A program made the translations under genes and the position numbers. Below are positions 1 through 11,280 of a DNA stretch of 64,000 nucleotides, one piece after another; position 1 is the stretch's first letter; every line of letters starts with the position of its first letter. Location of the stretch: the NCBI GenBank assembly GCA_036768485.1, contig JAVLUZ010000744.1:124001-188000 (forward strand), written 5' to 3'. Below the pieces are notes generated by a model, which worked only from the letters and a program-made list of their open reading frames with translations, had not been told where the DNA came from and searched no databases. The stretch is from Mermis nigrescens (lineage: Eukaryota > Nematoda > Enoplea > Mermithida > Mermithidae).

Positions 1-141
1 AAATTGAGTGCTTGAAAATGTTTTTAATTTTTGGAATATTCAATTCCAGTGGATATAACTTGATAGGAAATGTGAATAGTTTTTCTGCTTGAATAACTTT
101 TTTTCGTCACTCGGACAATTAAAACTTTTAAACTTACATAC

Positions 142-289
142 CTAGAATTATGGCCCCGTTCGCCGCGCACGATTACTAAATGCTCTTTATCGTTAACTGT
201 ACACAATTTCAATCCATAAGCGTTAAAATTTATTGTCTCGAATATTTGAATTTTTCTTCCAAAATTCTTAAAAAAAAACGAAATCCGAT
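142..289 (-). CDS. Internal exon of a single-pass membrane protein (gene A), extracellular side
   Basis: Minus-strand exon bounded by a strong acceptor (pyrimidine run ending ctgcag) and a near-ideal donor (AG then gtatgtaagt). It begins with two bases completing a codon and ends with two bases of the next. The 148-base frame is open and reads as ordinary coding sequence, about 49 residues including LKLCTVNDKEHLVIVRGERG. Its starting phase matches the donor phase of the membrane-segment exon at 1198-1350, so the two join without a frame break. The gene continues past the left edge of the window. I do not recognise the domain. The type II layout with a short stalk recalls sarcoglycans, but no diagnostic motif is visible, so no name is given. 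Confidence 0.6.
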
Positions 290-1197
290 CTGCAGAAAAA
301 ATAACAATATTTCTTGCTTTGTCAGTAGTCTTACTGGCTTTTATTATTTCTAGCTTTTACTGTGGAATACACTTAATAAGCGATAAGCATATCTTTAAAA
401 AACTTTGCATTGATCCTAACACGTTGTGTGGAATAGATTTGTAGGCGTTTATTTATAAGGTCCTCAAAATGGTACGGACCTGGAAAGATTGTTAAACTGA
501 CGCGGCGGATTTTTAATTTTACGATCATCGCTCAAGAAGTTAGAAGTCAAAAATGAAACATGCGGAGAGCAGAAAAGTAATTTTTGATCAAATGAGTAGT
601 CTTTCGTAGATTTCTTAAGATTTTCTGTGAAACCGTTGTGTTTTACATCTTCTTTAAGCAAACATAAACGGAATGGGAATTCTGGTGTCAAGTCTTAGAT
701 TTCTAACTAAAAGTACCTCTTTGGGGCTTAAAAATGATTGATGCGCGTCAAAAACACATTTTTTGATGTTTTTGTCAATGATCTTTCTTCCTAAAGCATA
801 GGAACAGCGACTCGAATGACATTATATAATTAGTCTAAAATGAGTATTTGACACGAAAACTCAAAAAATTGAAACTTTTGAGCCAAATATTGCAAAAAAG
901 CCTAGAAGAGCACATTTCTAAAGGTTCCTAGGAAATATACAGTTCTGGGAGGAGGTTGGCAGCATTTTGAGGGAAGGGAGTCAGCAGCAATCATTCTGGT
1001 TGAGGGGGCCAAAACCATACATGGACAGCATTTAAATTCTGAGGGTCCGATGGGGTTAAATCGCCAAAAAGAGCACCAAAACTAAATTCTTGTGTCTATC
1101 AATTTTTGAGAGGATCCTTCAGATTCTGGTCAAAACCCCAAGAACACGTGTTTTTAAGATAATTCCTCATAATTATGAAGTGAGAGACAATTTTTAC
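290..1197 (-). other. Probable intron of gene A
   Basis: AT-rich sequence between two phase-compatible exons. A minus-strand open frame at 464-691 has fairly coding-like composition and a possible donor, but it has no good acceptor and would disturb the phase match, so it is not called. Nothing else is recognised. Confidence 0.4.
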
Positions 1198-1350
1198 CGT
1201 CTTGTTCTAATTGGGTAGCAAGAGTTTCTTCAATGTCATCTTTCGGTTTAATCACGAAATACATCAATATAAATACAGCAATTGCTAAGTTAAGCGCTAA
1301 TACGGTACAGATTAGGACTGCAAAACCAACTGTCCTTTTGAACAAATTAG
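1198..1350 (-). CDS. Membrane-spanning exon of gene A
   Basis: Minus-strand exon with acceptor tgattatttcttcag and donor GACG then gtaaaa, both leaving phase 1. It encodes a basic patch (FKRTVG), one long hydrophobic segment of about 27 residues (VGFAVLICTVLALNLAIAVF and onward) and a charged stalk (IKPKDDIEETLATQLEQD). An acidic amino-terminal exon upstream, basic residues just before the segment and a stalk after it suggest a type II protein with a cytoplasmic amino end. Family unknown; the membrane segment is similar in character to those of sarcoglycans, which is a resemblance and not an identification. Confidence 0.6.
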
Positions 1351-2493
1351 CTGAAGAAATAATCATTATAACATCATGCGCTTAAAATCAGCATAATATG
1401 CAGAGCCGTAGCAAGTAGCAAATGCACAGCATGACCGATCTTGCGGGGGTCAGCCGATCTAGGGGGAAAAATTGAACTTTTTGGGGCCAAAATGAGCTCA
1501 AAAACTGGTATAAGCGCTAAAATAGTGTTTGTACGTTATTAGACAGTTGCTGGTCAATTTAAAGCACTTTTATAGAAGATTTTTAATTTTTTCAACATTT
1601 TTCCATTCTAGGGGTCTATCCCTCAAACACCCACGTGCATGTATGAAAGCAACACCACAGTATGGACGGTGAGAATTGCATGAGGCCAAACTTCCGTCCC
1701 GGGACGCTAAAGTTTCAACAGTAAAAACGACAAAAAATTGCTTATGTAACACAAAATAACGTCACACATTTTCCGTCAGGATCTATCGATTAGCTCCAAA
1801 AAATGTAAGAAATTAAACATTTTTGAAAACTAAATTCTGGGGCCGGCCAATGTTAGAATAAAAAATTTCTGGATTCCTTGCATTGCTGTATGGTTCTTCA
1901 AGCGTAAGTTTGACAGGGGTTCAGAGAGAGTCCGAAAATTTCAAAGTCAAAAAGTAATAGAAAATCATTAAGGAGTAAAACCATTATTTTTCGAGATTCT
2001 TATCAAAATGTATCCAATGACAAAATAATAGGGTAAAAGTATTTAAAAAATTGAATTGAGGCGAGGTTTTTTTGGTTTTGTACGACCAAACCTCGGATTT
2101 TCACGTATGGCTATCACTGTCACTTCAAGCATATTTGTACTTCAGGAACACCATTTCGATTTCGCACAGGATTCTACATATCTGAGACGCGATAAAGGAT
2201 AAAGAAATAAACACCAAACCAGTTTTCCGTTACCCTATTTCAGGTATTCAGCAAAACCTTTTGAAGAATTTACTGATTCGACAGAAAGCAGTACGACGTA
2301 CCACGTGGGTGGTTTTAGACCTCTCTAGATCACGATAGATCCCAGAATTAAATTGATGGCATATTTTAGCCATTTTTGCGTCATCCACCCCCTTCTCCCA
2401 GAATTCTGTCAAAGTCGATTTCAGCTCAATAAGCGAAAATAGATAATCATTATAAGTGTGAGTAATGATGACTTATTTAGAAACAAAACCTAC
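1351..2493 (-). other. Probable intron of gene A
   Basis: No convincing coding segment on either strand. The stretch is AT-rich with scattered G-rich patches that resemble eroded small transposons, such as near 1440-1520. Confidence 0.35.
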
Positions 2494-2724
2494 TGCTACT
2501 GTCCAATTCAGTCTCTGGCTCGTCTTGCTTTTCTGGCCTTTTCTGAGCTGACTCTTCGCCAAATATTTCTGAGTCTTTTAAATGCCGCATTTCTTCCCGA
2601 ATGCTAGAGTCTTTATTTGTCATATTCTGACTGCTTATAAAATTTGAGTCATCTAACGTTAGAGCATTAGCCGAATTTATATTATGCAATTGATCCTTTC
2701 GCAGTTTTCCATTTAGCCTTGTAC
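2494..2724 (-). CDS. Acidic amino-proximal exon of gene A
   Basis: Minus-strand open frame of 77 codons, very rich in Glu, Asp, Lys, Ser and Asn (for example HLKDSEIFGEESAQKRPEKQ), unlike the Phe/Leu/Lys-rich chance frames elsewhere in the window. The acceptor is ttattatcag at its 5' side. Two overlapping donors exist at the other end; the one after position 2494 (gtaggt) leaves phase 1 and matches the acceptor of the membrane exon at 1350, while the alternative after 2490 (gttttg) does not. It is probably the cytoplasmic tail. The start codon is not in this exon, so at least one upstream exon is missing. The order of exons is inferred from phase and strand only. Confidence 0.5.
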
Positions 2725-2837
2725 CTGATAATAAACTAACAAAACATTCTGCCAGGCTTTACTGTAAAGTTTGAGGGAATCACAACGAAGTATCAATTGA
2801 TACAATTTTTGAGTTAGCGAACCGAATATATGTTTAG

Positions 2838-3047
2838 TTGGTTCGATTATCGTATCAAAAAGATAAAAAATTCAGCTACGACAATAGTGTTTATAGAAAG
2901 CTACATAATATACCAAGTGATTGGGGTACAGCAATTAATGTACAGTCAATGGTTTTTGGTAACCAAAACAGTAATTCTGCGTCAGAAAGTAAATTAGTAA
3001 ATTGGATGGAAAAGAATATTCCCGAAACTTTTACAGTACCTATTTAA
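2838..3047 (+). pseudogene. Coding-like fragment, unknown family
   Basis: Plus-strand frame opening after a stop, with balanced amino-acid composition (for example [20 protein letters not shown]) that differs from the repeat-derived frames around it. After the stop the same frame continues as coding-like sequence interrupted by two stops until about 3140, which suggests decay of a longer gene. No acceptor or donor is evident and I recognise no domain. It could be a gene fragment inside an old transposon or a degraded single-exon copy. Confidence 0.3.
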
Positions 3048-3934
3048 AATACCGAATGACCACCAACAAAAGCTACAGCTACCTTAGCTATTGCAGATAA
3101 AAATAATTTGTTAATTTACAAGTCTATAATGTTGTCTTACTAAGATTAATTGCGGTGATCCTTCAACAAAAGCTTTTATACTCTCCTGAGAATTTGATGC
3201 AATTTTTGTGAGTATGTTTTTTATGAACATTATATCTGCCCGCTATTCACAGATATTTATTCTTCAGTATTTATGTTTTTTTAGTAATTTATTGCAAAAG
3301 TATGCTTGCAAATATTTTGCAAACACAATTTAGTAAACTACTCATACGATTTCTTTCTGAGATAGACGTACGTTCGCGCTTTTCCACATGTCTTACGAAG
3401 TATAAATCTTTTCTGTGTTTTTCAAACGTTGCCAGTTGCTCTTCTTGCTTTCAAAAAGACCTACTTTCATGAATGCTGATAAATTTCAAATTGTCCGAAA
3501 TTTCAATACCAGCCAAATTTCCATTATGTTTTTGATGCCTGTGAAAACTTCTTGATTGAGCAGCTGCATAAATGAGGCAGCCTGAAAATAATGATATGAA
3601 TCAGTCATGCAAATGACGCCCACTTAGAAGGTAATAAATTTTGGTAAAGTCGGGCGAAAGTTATGTTAAATTGTTGATAGAGGTATGAAACACCACTTTG
3701 CGACGTTTCAGATCAAACTTTATCTATTGGCATAAAAAATCACAAAATTTTCATAAAAATTAAATTATAGGGTCTTCTAACTTTCGTAAGACTTTTGGAT
3801 TATAGAGTCAGACCACATGTGGGCGCTGGGGGAGGGGGTTTAGACATCAGAGAATTTGACGGACCTCCGAAAATTGATAGACGCCAGAATTGAACTTTTG
3901 GCATGATTTTTGGGATTCTTGCCATTTTGACACC
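3048..3934. other. No gene recognised
   Basis: AT-rich sequence. The part from about 3820 to 3934 resembles the G-rich end and interior of the CATAGGTGGGC small-transposon family and forms the left half of a copy split by the next element. Confidence 0.3.
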
Positions 3935-4479
3935 GCTCTGTCCTGTTTCTCCGACCGTCCCGATGCTTCGACTTTCCCGATTCTCCGACCGTCCCGGTTT
4001 TCCGTCTGATGATAAAACAGATTATTTTTAGATTCCTGATATGTCCTTTTTTTACCCGTCCGGATTCTCAAACGTCCAGATTCTCCGACTGTCCCGATTC
4101 TCCGACCCATTGTATGAAATGCTATTTTTAAATTTTCGAAATTCTGATTCTCCAACCATTCCATTTATCCGTCCGATCCAATTTTTCGACCATCCCAATT
4201 TAAAGTCCATGATGAAGGTTGACGAGCACATTAAATAAGCCTATACTAAATTCAGTCTTTATATTCACAACTCAATAAACCAAATCTTTACATAGATTAA
4301 GACCTTCTTCACGCTACCGTTCAGCGGTTGATTGATGTGTGGTAAGTGCTATCTGTCTCGTTTGAACATGCAGTCGGAGAAACGGGAAAGTCGGAGAATT
4401 GAGACGGTCGGACAATCAGGACGGTCGGGGAATCGGGAAGTCGGAGAATCGGAACGGTCGGAGAATCGGGACATAATCG
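3935..4479. mobile_element. Small DNA transposon with inverted terminal tandem arrays, (TCTCCGACCGTCCCGAT)n type
   Basis: Both ends are built of a repeated word of about 17 bases close to CCGATTCTCCGACCGTC, on the left at 3935-4180 and inverted on the right at 4371-4472. The flanks carry a 9-bp near-duplication (TTTGACACC at 3926-3934, TTTCACACC at 4480-4488). The interior is AT-rich and non-coding. It sits inside an older small transposon that resumes after 4488. The open frames here are products of the repeat. Confidence 0.6.
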
Positions 4480-4488
4480 TTTCACACC

Positions 4489-5595
4489 ACCCAGACACCA
4501 GAATTCAGCTGCTACCCATGAATGGTCTAGAGACTATCTCAGACCTCTTCCAAAGAACGCAGTCTTAAAACAAAATTTCCATTTTTACCGATTCTTCAAT
4601 TTAGCAGCATTTTCTCTGTAAATGTTTTTGTCCTTAGATCAGCGTCATCGTGCGGAAGAGCTGATCTGGGCTAGCGGTCAGACTGGTAGAAAACCAAAAT
4701 TTTTTAAATATTTTCCCTTAGCAGAAAGTTGCCCGAACATCAAAATAGAATAAAATTAATAAAATTCTTTGCATCGGCCTCGTGCATACTGCTAAAAATA
4801 TCGACTATCATAAGTTCGTAATGCTGATTCTGCTCTGCTTTCTCAATTTTCTCATTTGTCCTCTTAAAGAACCATGGATGAACAGCAGGATAGTTCGGGG
4901 GAGAGGGTCAGCCGGTCTGGGTTACTTTAGTGAGCTTTTTTAAATCAAAATGACCTTTTAAAATGGCTTATATACTAAAAATAGCGTTAAGACAATGTTA
5001 CGGTTTTATAGAAAATTTGCGATTTTTATTCATTTTTAGCCTTCATTTCCCCGCCCTCAGAAAGCTTCTCACTTTTCCATTCTGGGCTTCTAGACTAGAC
5101 CCACTCAAACGCCCCTCTCCACGTGTATCTTCTGGTGATTCCATCCTACCATGGAATAAAAAATGAAATGCGGTAGGCTGCTCCTATTATTATCAGCAGA
5201 ATATGTCAGCTAATAAATCAGTGAAGGAGAAAATGAACTCTTACTGAAAAATAGATACATTTGGTCCATTACTCCGATTTTACGAATTAGGTAAGAAAAA
5301 CGAATACAAGTGCACACCAGAGCAGCACGCACGACAGGCTCCAGTAGTGGAAAATAAAGGTTATGAATAAATTTGTAAACAATTCTATTTAGCGTTGTAA
5401 ATCTTTGGAGGAACTTTCAATTTATTGTTGTTTGTCCACCCGTTAATATTTTATCACTTCACGAAGCAAAAAAATGTTAGAGGTGCATTTAGTTTTTTTA
5501 ATCTACATAGTGCATGAATTCGCCTGGAGAACTTACTTTCTTATTACATTACTGTAGCATTCGATTGTTTTCTTGCTCGACGGTGCAGGTACCTG
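4489..5595. other. No gene recognised
   Basis: AT-rich sequence with a remnant of a G-rich small transposon near 4490-4530 and another near 4900-5130. No credible exon was found. Confidence 0.3.
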
Positions 5596-5822
5596 TAGTC
5601 CGTTTCATTTAACTTTGAGGTTTTTGAAAAAGTTTAAAGTGCTTACAAAAGTGGTTCAAACTAACGGTATAACTGTGATAGTCTACAGTATATGGAGTTA
5701 TGGTTAGACGCTTGCTATTGCCAAACCGCATCACTGCATCAAAAGTTTAAACTACCTTTGAAGCCTGATTCGTGCAGATTAAATTCAAAAGAAAACCGCA
5801 AAGTTAAATGAAACAGACTATA
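5596..5822. mobile_element. Short inverted-repeat element, TATAGTCTGTTTCA family, copy 1
   Basis: Starts TAGTCCGTTTCATTTAACTT and ends with the inverted counterpart (AAGTTAAATGAAACAGACTA), bordered by TA. Long imperfect terminal inverted repeats and a TA target suggest a non-autonomous Tc1/mariner-type element. A second copy lies 600 bases downstream. Confidence 0.65.
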
Positions 5823-6194
5823 GTGAACTTTAGGTAAAAATTTTAGTAGCGATTAGTAGTAGTAGCGAATTTTTATATGTTATACATATAATAAACTAAT
5901 ACTTTATTCGGGAAAAAAACACTCTTAAACAGCCTAAGCGCGCGGTTAAAGAGTCAATTTCTGTAAGATTCACCCTAGCCCTGTGGTAAGGACGGAGAGT
6001 CAAAACCTAACCCATCCTTATTTTAGAATATATTGTACAGTTTTTAATGCTGAACAACATAGTGTAAAGCGTTTTGCGCAAACATTATTTATTGCCTGTA
6101 ATATCAAGCTCAAAGCTTAAAAAATTGACACTTTTGTCAAAAATGAGTTGATTTACTTTTATGACAATAACTTCTCAACGATGCAATATACCCA

Positions 6195-6420
6195 TAGTCC
6201 GTTTTATTTAGCTTTGAGTTTTTTGAAAAAATTTAATGTGCCTACAAAAGCGTTTTAAACTGATACGGTAAATATGATATTCTACAGTATATCGAGTCAT
6301 ATGGAGACGTGAGCCATTGCAAAGCCACATTGCTGTAGCAAAATTTTAAAGCGCTTTTGTAGCCTGATTCTTGCGGAAAAATTTAAAAGAAAACCGCAAA
6401 GTTAAACGAAACAGACTATA
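6195..6420. mobile_element. Short inverted-repeat element, TATAGTCTGTTTCA family, copy 2
   Basis: Same ends and interior as the copy at 5596-5822, including the shared stretch TCTACAGTATAT, with scattered substitutions. It is bordered by TA. Confidence 0.65.
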
Positions 6421-7562
6421 AATAAATTTTTGTTATAAAAGAAGAAGCTCTGTGCTGCATATTAGCACTTTAATTATTTCACAAATTTGACGAGTTAAGG
6501 AATTACGATTGACTGCGATGCACTTAAAAATTTCACATTCCATGCGAGTGATTCTCAAAATTTTAATATGATTTGGCATTTTGCTGTGACATGCTTTTAG
6601 CAGAAAAAAATTAAAAAAATTGAAGGACTACTTTTTGGAGCAATGAGTCTTCTTGCAAATCCATTTAGTGCAAGCTGCCTAAGTGTTCATGCCCAAAAGT
6701 TTTCTTTTATGCATTATATCTCGCACATCAGCTGAGACAAACTCTCAAAATTTTTAATTAATAATTCAATTAGTCTCGTGATGTTATTGGCTAAACAATG
6801 TGAAAGTTGTCAGCTTACAGATTGAACAGCGACCCTTAGCAAAAGTGCAAGGTATGGCTGATTAGCACACAAAATTCTTCTTTTTTGCTTATAACTCCTG
6901 CATTAGACATGAAATATTCTCTAAATTTTAACACTTTTGACTTTTTTCTCAAAAAAAACAAAAACCCTGACCCACTTTTTGAGTAAGAGATCTTGATGTA
7001 AATGCAACCATGACGGATTATCGGATAATTCAGACAAAAATCTTTCTGTTTATGCAAATATCTCTGGAACTGGTCTTAGGACAGTAATAAAATTCCACTG
7101 CATTGTGGTAGTTTACTATTTTTAGCGGAGTAAGAGATCAGCCGATTGCTCTAAGCTTTACCATCAAAACTTGTCTAAATTTTTATCTTGCTCAGTTGTA
7201 TATAGCTGAAGAAATTATCGACTCTGATGTGGTTCTACTATCCCCCATTACGCGTAGTGTGCCTACTCACCAGAGCAATCTGTTGCATGAATGTAACCAT
7301 ACAACACTGGAGAAAACTCGTTTGAATGAAACACCGACTGGGCCGGACGCGGCGCGGCGCGGTGTTGCCAGTTCTGCAGTTTTCCTGCCATTTCAGCAGT
7401 TTTCCACGGGGTCCAGCAGGGTTTGACAGCTTTTTGGGACAGGTTTTGAGAAGCTACTGGCGTTTTTTGGCCTAAGTGTATTTTGAGTCTTAAGTTAATA
7501 ACGTTGCTTTTATCAAATTTTAGAAATTATTACTGTTGCATGTTGTATTAAAAACGTGCTAT
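6421..7562. other. No gene recognised
   Basis: AT-rich sequence; frames at 6836-7057 and 7196-7426 have no splice sites or recognisable domains. A short GC-rich patch (gacgcggcgcggcgcgg) lies near 7347. Confidence 0.3.
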
Positions 7563-8359
7563 GTGTGCACTAGTGTTGTAAAAGATATCTTTATCTTCAT
7601 CTTTTTAGAAAGATAAAGATACAGAAATCTTTATCTTTATCTTTTCTTTATCTTTATCTTGACGATTTCTTTATTTTATCTTTATTTTTATCTTTATCCT
7701 TTGGGAAAATCACAGGCCATCTTTATCATAGGAATTTATCATGCTAAAAAAGATAAACTATATGTACATAAGTTAGCACATGAAACAAAATGCAGGTTTG
7801 ACGTGGAATACATTATGACGCATTCAAGCTTTACTGTAATACAAGAAGAGAAAGAAAAGAAAACAAACGATTGTTTGATTGAACTTTAAACCCTACGGCG
7901 TGCGGCCCAAAGTAATGCCTTTATATCGACGTAAGTAAGCGGGAGTGATACCGATCTAAGCGGGAGTACTAGCACCCACGTAAATCTAAGTCTAAGCCTG
8001 GGAAAAATGGAGAAGTTTGAAAAAATCAATAACTGTTGCGACTATACTTTGTACAGACGCACAGATCAGGGTTTTGTTGCTTGTGAAAAGAAAGAAGTGA
8101 CTTGCTGTCAGCCAGTAGTAGTAGTACATGTGTCAGTCAGATACCGGGGGTAAACTCCTAAACCTAAATTTATGTGTGCTTAATGCCTATCACCTCTTTG
8201 ACCTCAGGTGTAAAAGTTAGGGCATTCAGTTGGCTGCTTTGCATCACCCACTCTCGGCATTCGGGCATTCGTGTAGCTGGTTCACATATGTATTAACATA
8301 GTCATACTATAAGGGCGTATGTGTGCGGTCGATAGCATCTGAGGAAACGAGAGAAAGTT

Positions 8360-8430
8360 GCTGGCAGTCGGATTCGAAACATGGACCCCTTGCTCTAAAG
8401 TCCAGAACCATAACCAATCGACTAACGCTG
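8360..8430 (-). ncRNA. tRNA-like sequence inside Mutator-like unit 1
   Basis: Read on the minus strand it has an A-box-like stretch (TAGTCGATTGG), an anticodon-arm-like stretch (TCTGGACTTTAGAGC) and a B box (GTTTCGAATCC) in tRNA order and spacing. The arms do not fold into a clean cloverleaf, so this is a tRNA-derived promoter relic and not a functional tRNA. It is repeated at 8915-8986. Confidence 0.5.
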
Positions 8431-8513
8431 CTTAATTTCGATAAAGATTGCAAGCTATTCGTGATGTTTTGCTGGTTTACCAGCTGATTAGGCTTAGGCT
8501 TAGTATCATCATG

Positions 8514-8656
8514 GACTGACCAAAATGTTGGTGCCAGCGTTTAAAATAAGCCTCAGTAATGAGATGCGACGAGCGGAGCGAGCGAAGCGAGCGACGCGAG
8601 TTGCATCCCATTGCTTAGGCTTATTTTAAACGCTGGCACCAACATTTTGGTCAGTC
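8514..8656. repeat. Long palindrome with GCGAAGC at the apex
   Basis: Arms of about 54 bases (8514-8566 and 8603-8656) match with only a few differences. The loop is rich in GAGCGA words and contains GCGAAGC at 8582-8588. A similar palindrome with the complementary apex occurs at 46272-46395. Confidence 0.75.
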
Positions 8657-8914
8657 ACATGAATCTACTGGAAAAATCTGATGACTGCCTTATTTGTTTT
8701 CGACTTGACTCAAATCAAGCCAGTTAGGTGGCAGCTTTCACCGGATAATACTTGCTGTATACATACTTATAACGTGGCTATCTTAATACATATGTGAACC
8801 AGCTACACCAATGCCGGCATTCGTGTAGCTGGTTCACATATGTATTAACATAGTCATATTATATATAAGGGTGTATGTGTGCGGTCGATAGCATCTGAGG
8901 AAACGGGAGAAAAT

Positions 8915-8986
8915 TGCTGGCAGTCGGATTCGAAACGTGGACCCCTTGCTCTAAAGTCCAGAACCATAACCAATCGACTAACGCTG
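8915..8986 (-). ncRNA. tRNA-like sequence inside Mutator-like unit 2
   Basis: Near-identical copy of the 8360-8430 sequence with the same A-box-like and B-box (TTTCGAATCC) segments. Probably not a functional tRNA. Confidence 0.5.
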
Positions 8987-9861
8987 GTTAATTTCGATAA
9001 AGATTGCAAGCTATTCGTGATGTTTTGCTGGTTTACCAGCTGATTAGGCTTAGGCTTAGTATCATGGACTGACCAAAATGTTGGTGCCAGCGTTTAAAAT
9101 AAGCCTGAGTAATGGGATGCGACGAGCGGAGCGAGCGAGTCACATGAATCTACTGGAAAAATCTGATGACTGCCTTATTTGTTTTCGATTTGACTCAAAT
9201 CAAACCAGTTAGGTGGCAGCTTTCACCGGATTCTACTTGCTGTATATGTACCTATAACGTGGCTATCTTAATACATATGTGAACCAGCTACACCAATGCC
9301 CCCACTCTCGTTTATTGCACCTCACTTACACCAATCTCCTAGGTCCAGGCGACCATATTTACACTTTATCCTTATCTTTTTGGTTCCTTTATCTTGCAAA
9401 TTATCTTTATCTGTATCTTTCTTAATTTTTTATCTTTATTTTCTAGATTTTTAAAATTTCAAGTTTATCTTTATCTTTTATATTGCAAAAAATCCTTATC
9501 TTTTACAACACTAGTGTGCACCCACCGTGTTTTCTCAGTGATTTAGTTCGCAATGTGAACTATACCTAAATTTTTTTCACATTTTAAATTTTGGTTCGCA
9601 TTCTTGGGGTGTCTAAAAAGTTCAAAAATTGAACGCTTAATGGCGAGACCCAAAACGAGTTTTTGAACATTTTGTTTTGTTATTATAAATTTAGTGTACT
9701 GCAATGAATATAACGATCAGTAATATGTTCTATCTAAAACAAAAACAAGAAACAAGAAAGTGTTTATTGTCAGAAAAATACACGAAATTTGATAAAACGC
9801 AAATACATGATAAAATAGTGACTGAACAAAAGGACATACAAAGATCACGGAAGTAATACAA

Positions 9862-10672
9862 CTAGGTATGCCCCAACAATAAATTTGTAAAATCAATGTT
9901 TAGGAGCTCTTCTTTGAACAAACGGATTTTGGGAGAAGAGACTATTTGATTAGGTAAGGAGTTCCAGATTTTTCGGTATCTTTGCGAAAAATGGTTGAGG
10001 TGAGCATTGGAACGGACAACTGGTAACGTAAGTTTACGACTGTTAACTGATCGGGTAGTGCCTTGACTAAAAATGAAAAATTCATTAGCATCAATACAAG
10101 ATGAACTATTAATAATTTGATACATGGGACATAGACATGTTGAAGACGACGAAGTCTCTAAAGAAGGCAGGTTAAGAAGCTTTAGGCGTTCAAGATAGGA
10201 TAAATTGCTATTAAAACCAAAAAGACGTTTAGTAAATTTACGCTGAACATTTTCAAGACGATTTATATCATTTGCATAATATGGATTCCATACAGAAACA
10301 GCATACTCAAGCATAGGTCTTACATAAGTAGTATAGGCCCTAACTAAAATATCTTTATCACGAGAAAGAAAAGCTTTGTGTATTAGAAAACAACGAGAAA
10401 CAGCTTTTTTAATTATGTGATTTAAATGTTCCTTACAATTGAGATTGTGGGAAATATAAACACCCAGATCACGAACGGAACTAATATCATTTGGAATATT
10501 TATATTATTCAAAGAATAAAGCTTTTTTGGATTATTTTTACCAAGATGTAAAACTGCACATTTTTCCGAAGCAACAGGAAGTTGTTAATTTATAGACCAA
10601 ATATAAATATTGTCCAGATCTTTTTGTATTAAATGATTATCAGAAGATGGACCAAAGATTTTGACATCATCT
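9862..10672 (-). pseudogene. 5'-truncated non-LTR retrotransposon, reverse transcriptase C-terminal part
   Basis: Minus-strand frame of 216 codons (stop TAG at 9862) matching the segment after the catalytic core of LINE reverse transcriptases: DLGVYISHNLNCKEHLNHII, the YVRPMLEYAVSVWNP motif, then LENVQRKFTKRLFG and the YLERLKLLNLPSLE segment. Such motifs are typical of CR1/L2/jockey-like LINEs. Upstream the frame continues as AVLHLGKNNPKK and DDVKIFGPS, the region just after the polymerase aspartates, but carries an in-frame stop after WSIN and is cut off at about 10672. It is a dead 5'-truncated copy. The usual RRL segment after SLE is altered. No endonuclease is present. Confidence 0.85.
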
Positions 10673-11271
10673 ATCTCCTAAAACTGCATTTTCATTCCTT
10701 CACTAGTGCACCTTAGCCGTTTTCTGGAGTCTCACCAAATTATAAAAACTCAATAATTTATCGAAATGGCGCGAAGCGCAGGAAATATCGGAATTTTACC
10801 GGTCTAAACGCATTTTTGCAATAAAATTGCACCAATGGGCGTGGCGCGGCCTAAAAATTAAGCAAATAATTAAAATAATTCAATCCAGCGCGAAGCGCCG
10901 GAAAATTTTTGAAATTTTACTTTTAAAACGCATTTTTGCATTGCAAAAACATCCAGGGTATTAAGGATTCTGTTTCGAGGGAGCACGACCAAATTTTTTT
11001 AAAATTTAAGGGGGACCAACCCCCTGAATTCAATGTTTGAATTTTTTTGTATTTTGTTCGCAATTTTTTTGATGCCAATGGATAGTTCTTGATGAGAAAC
11101 GTTGAAAAATGGTGTTTTTTCGCCATAACACTATTTTTAAGACCATCTTCTGACCTTTGAAAAATTTTGCACCCCCAGAATTTTAGTGCTGCTTACCTAT
11201 GGACGCATCCATTTAGCACTATCCTCGAATAGTAAACCTATTTAAGTGTTCCTACCCTTGTATAATATTTG
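10673..11271. other. Hairpin motifs and a degraded CATAGGTGGGC-family element
   Basis: Two GCGCGAAGCGC hairpins occur at about 10768 and 10885-10901. From about 10960 to 11204 the sequence is a reverse-oriented, partly eroded copy of the CATAGGTGGGC family (ends gctgcttacctatg). No gene. Confidence 0.5.
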
Positions 11272-11280
11272 AGTGTCTAT

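Larger units (their letters stand above)
8257..9300. mobile_element. Mutator-like element, tandem dimer with tRNA-like segments
   Basis: Two related units (8257-8815, 8816-9300) lie head to tail. Each is bordered by GTGTAGCTGGTTCACATATG and its inverse preceded by GGCATT. The pair as a whole is flanked by a perfect 10-bp duplication CCCACTCTCG (8247-8256, 9301-9310), which fits Mutator-like elements. Unit 1 holds a complete internal palindrome at 8514-8656; in unit 2 one arm is deleted. Each unit contains a tRNA-like sequence on the minus strand. No protein is encoded. Confidence 0.7.
7571..9513. mobile_element. hAT-like element with (ATCTTT)n subterminal repeats
   Basis: Termini TAGTGTTGTAAAAGATA face each other at 7571 and 9513, flanked by a perfect 8-bp duplication GTGTGCAC (7563-7570 and 9514-9521), the hallmark of hAT insertions. 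Inside each end the word ATCTTT or its complement is reiterated (about 7587-7705 and 9370-9500). No transposase is visible; the middle is occupied by a Mutator-like insertion at 8257-9300. The element is presumably non-autonomous. Confidence 0.8.

Noticed and set aside
464..691. Coding-like minus-strand frame between gene A exons
   Set aside because: It has no satisfactory acceptor, begins at TTG, and is not needed because exons 1198-1350 and 142-289 already join in phase.
142..2724. Naming gene A as a sarcoglycan
   Set aside because: Type II topology and the membrane segment are suggestive, but only about 49 extracellular residues are visible and no diagnostic cysteine cluster is in the window.
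8360..8430. Functional tRNA-Leu gene
   Set aside because: Only the promoter boxes and part of the arms are kept; the acceptor stem does not pair and the sequence recurs inside transposon units.
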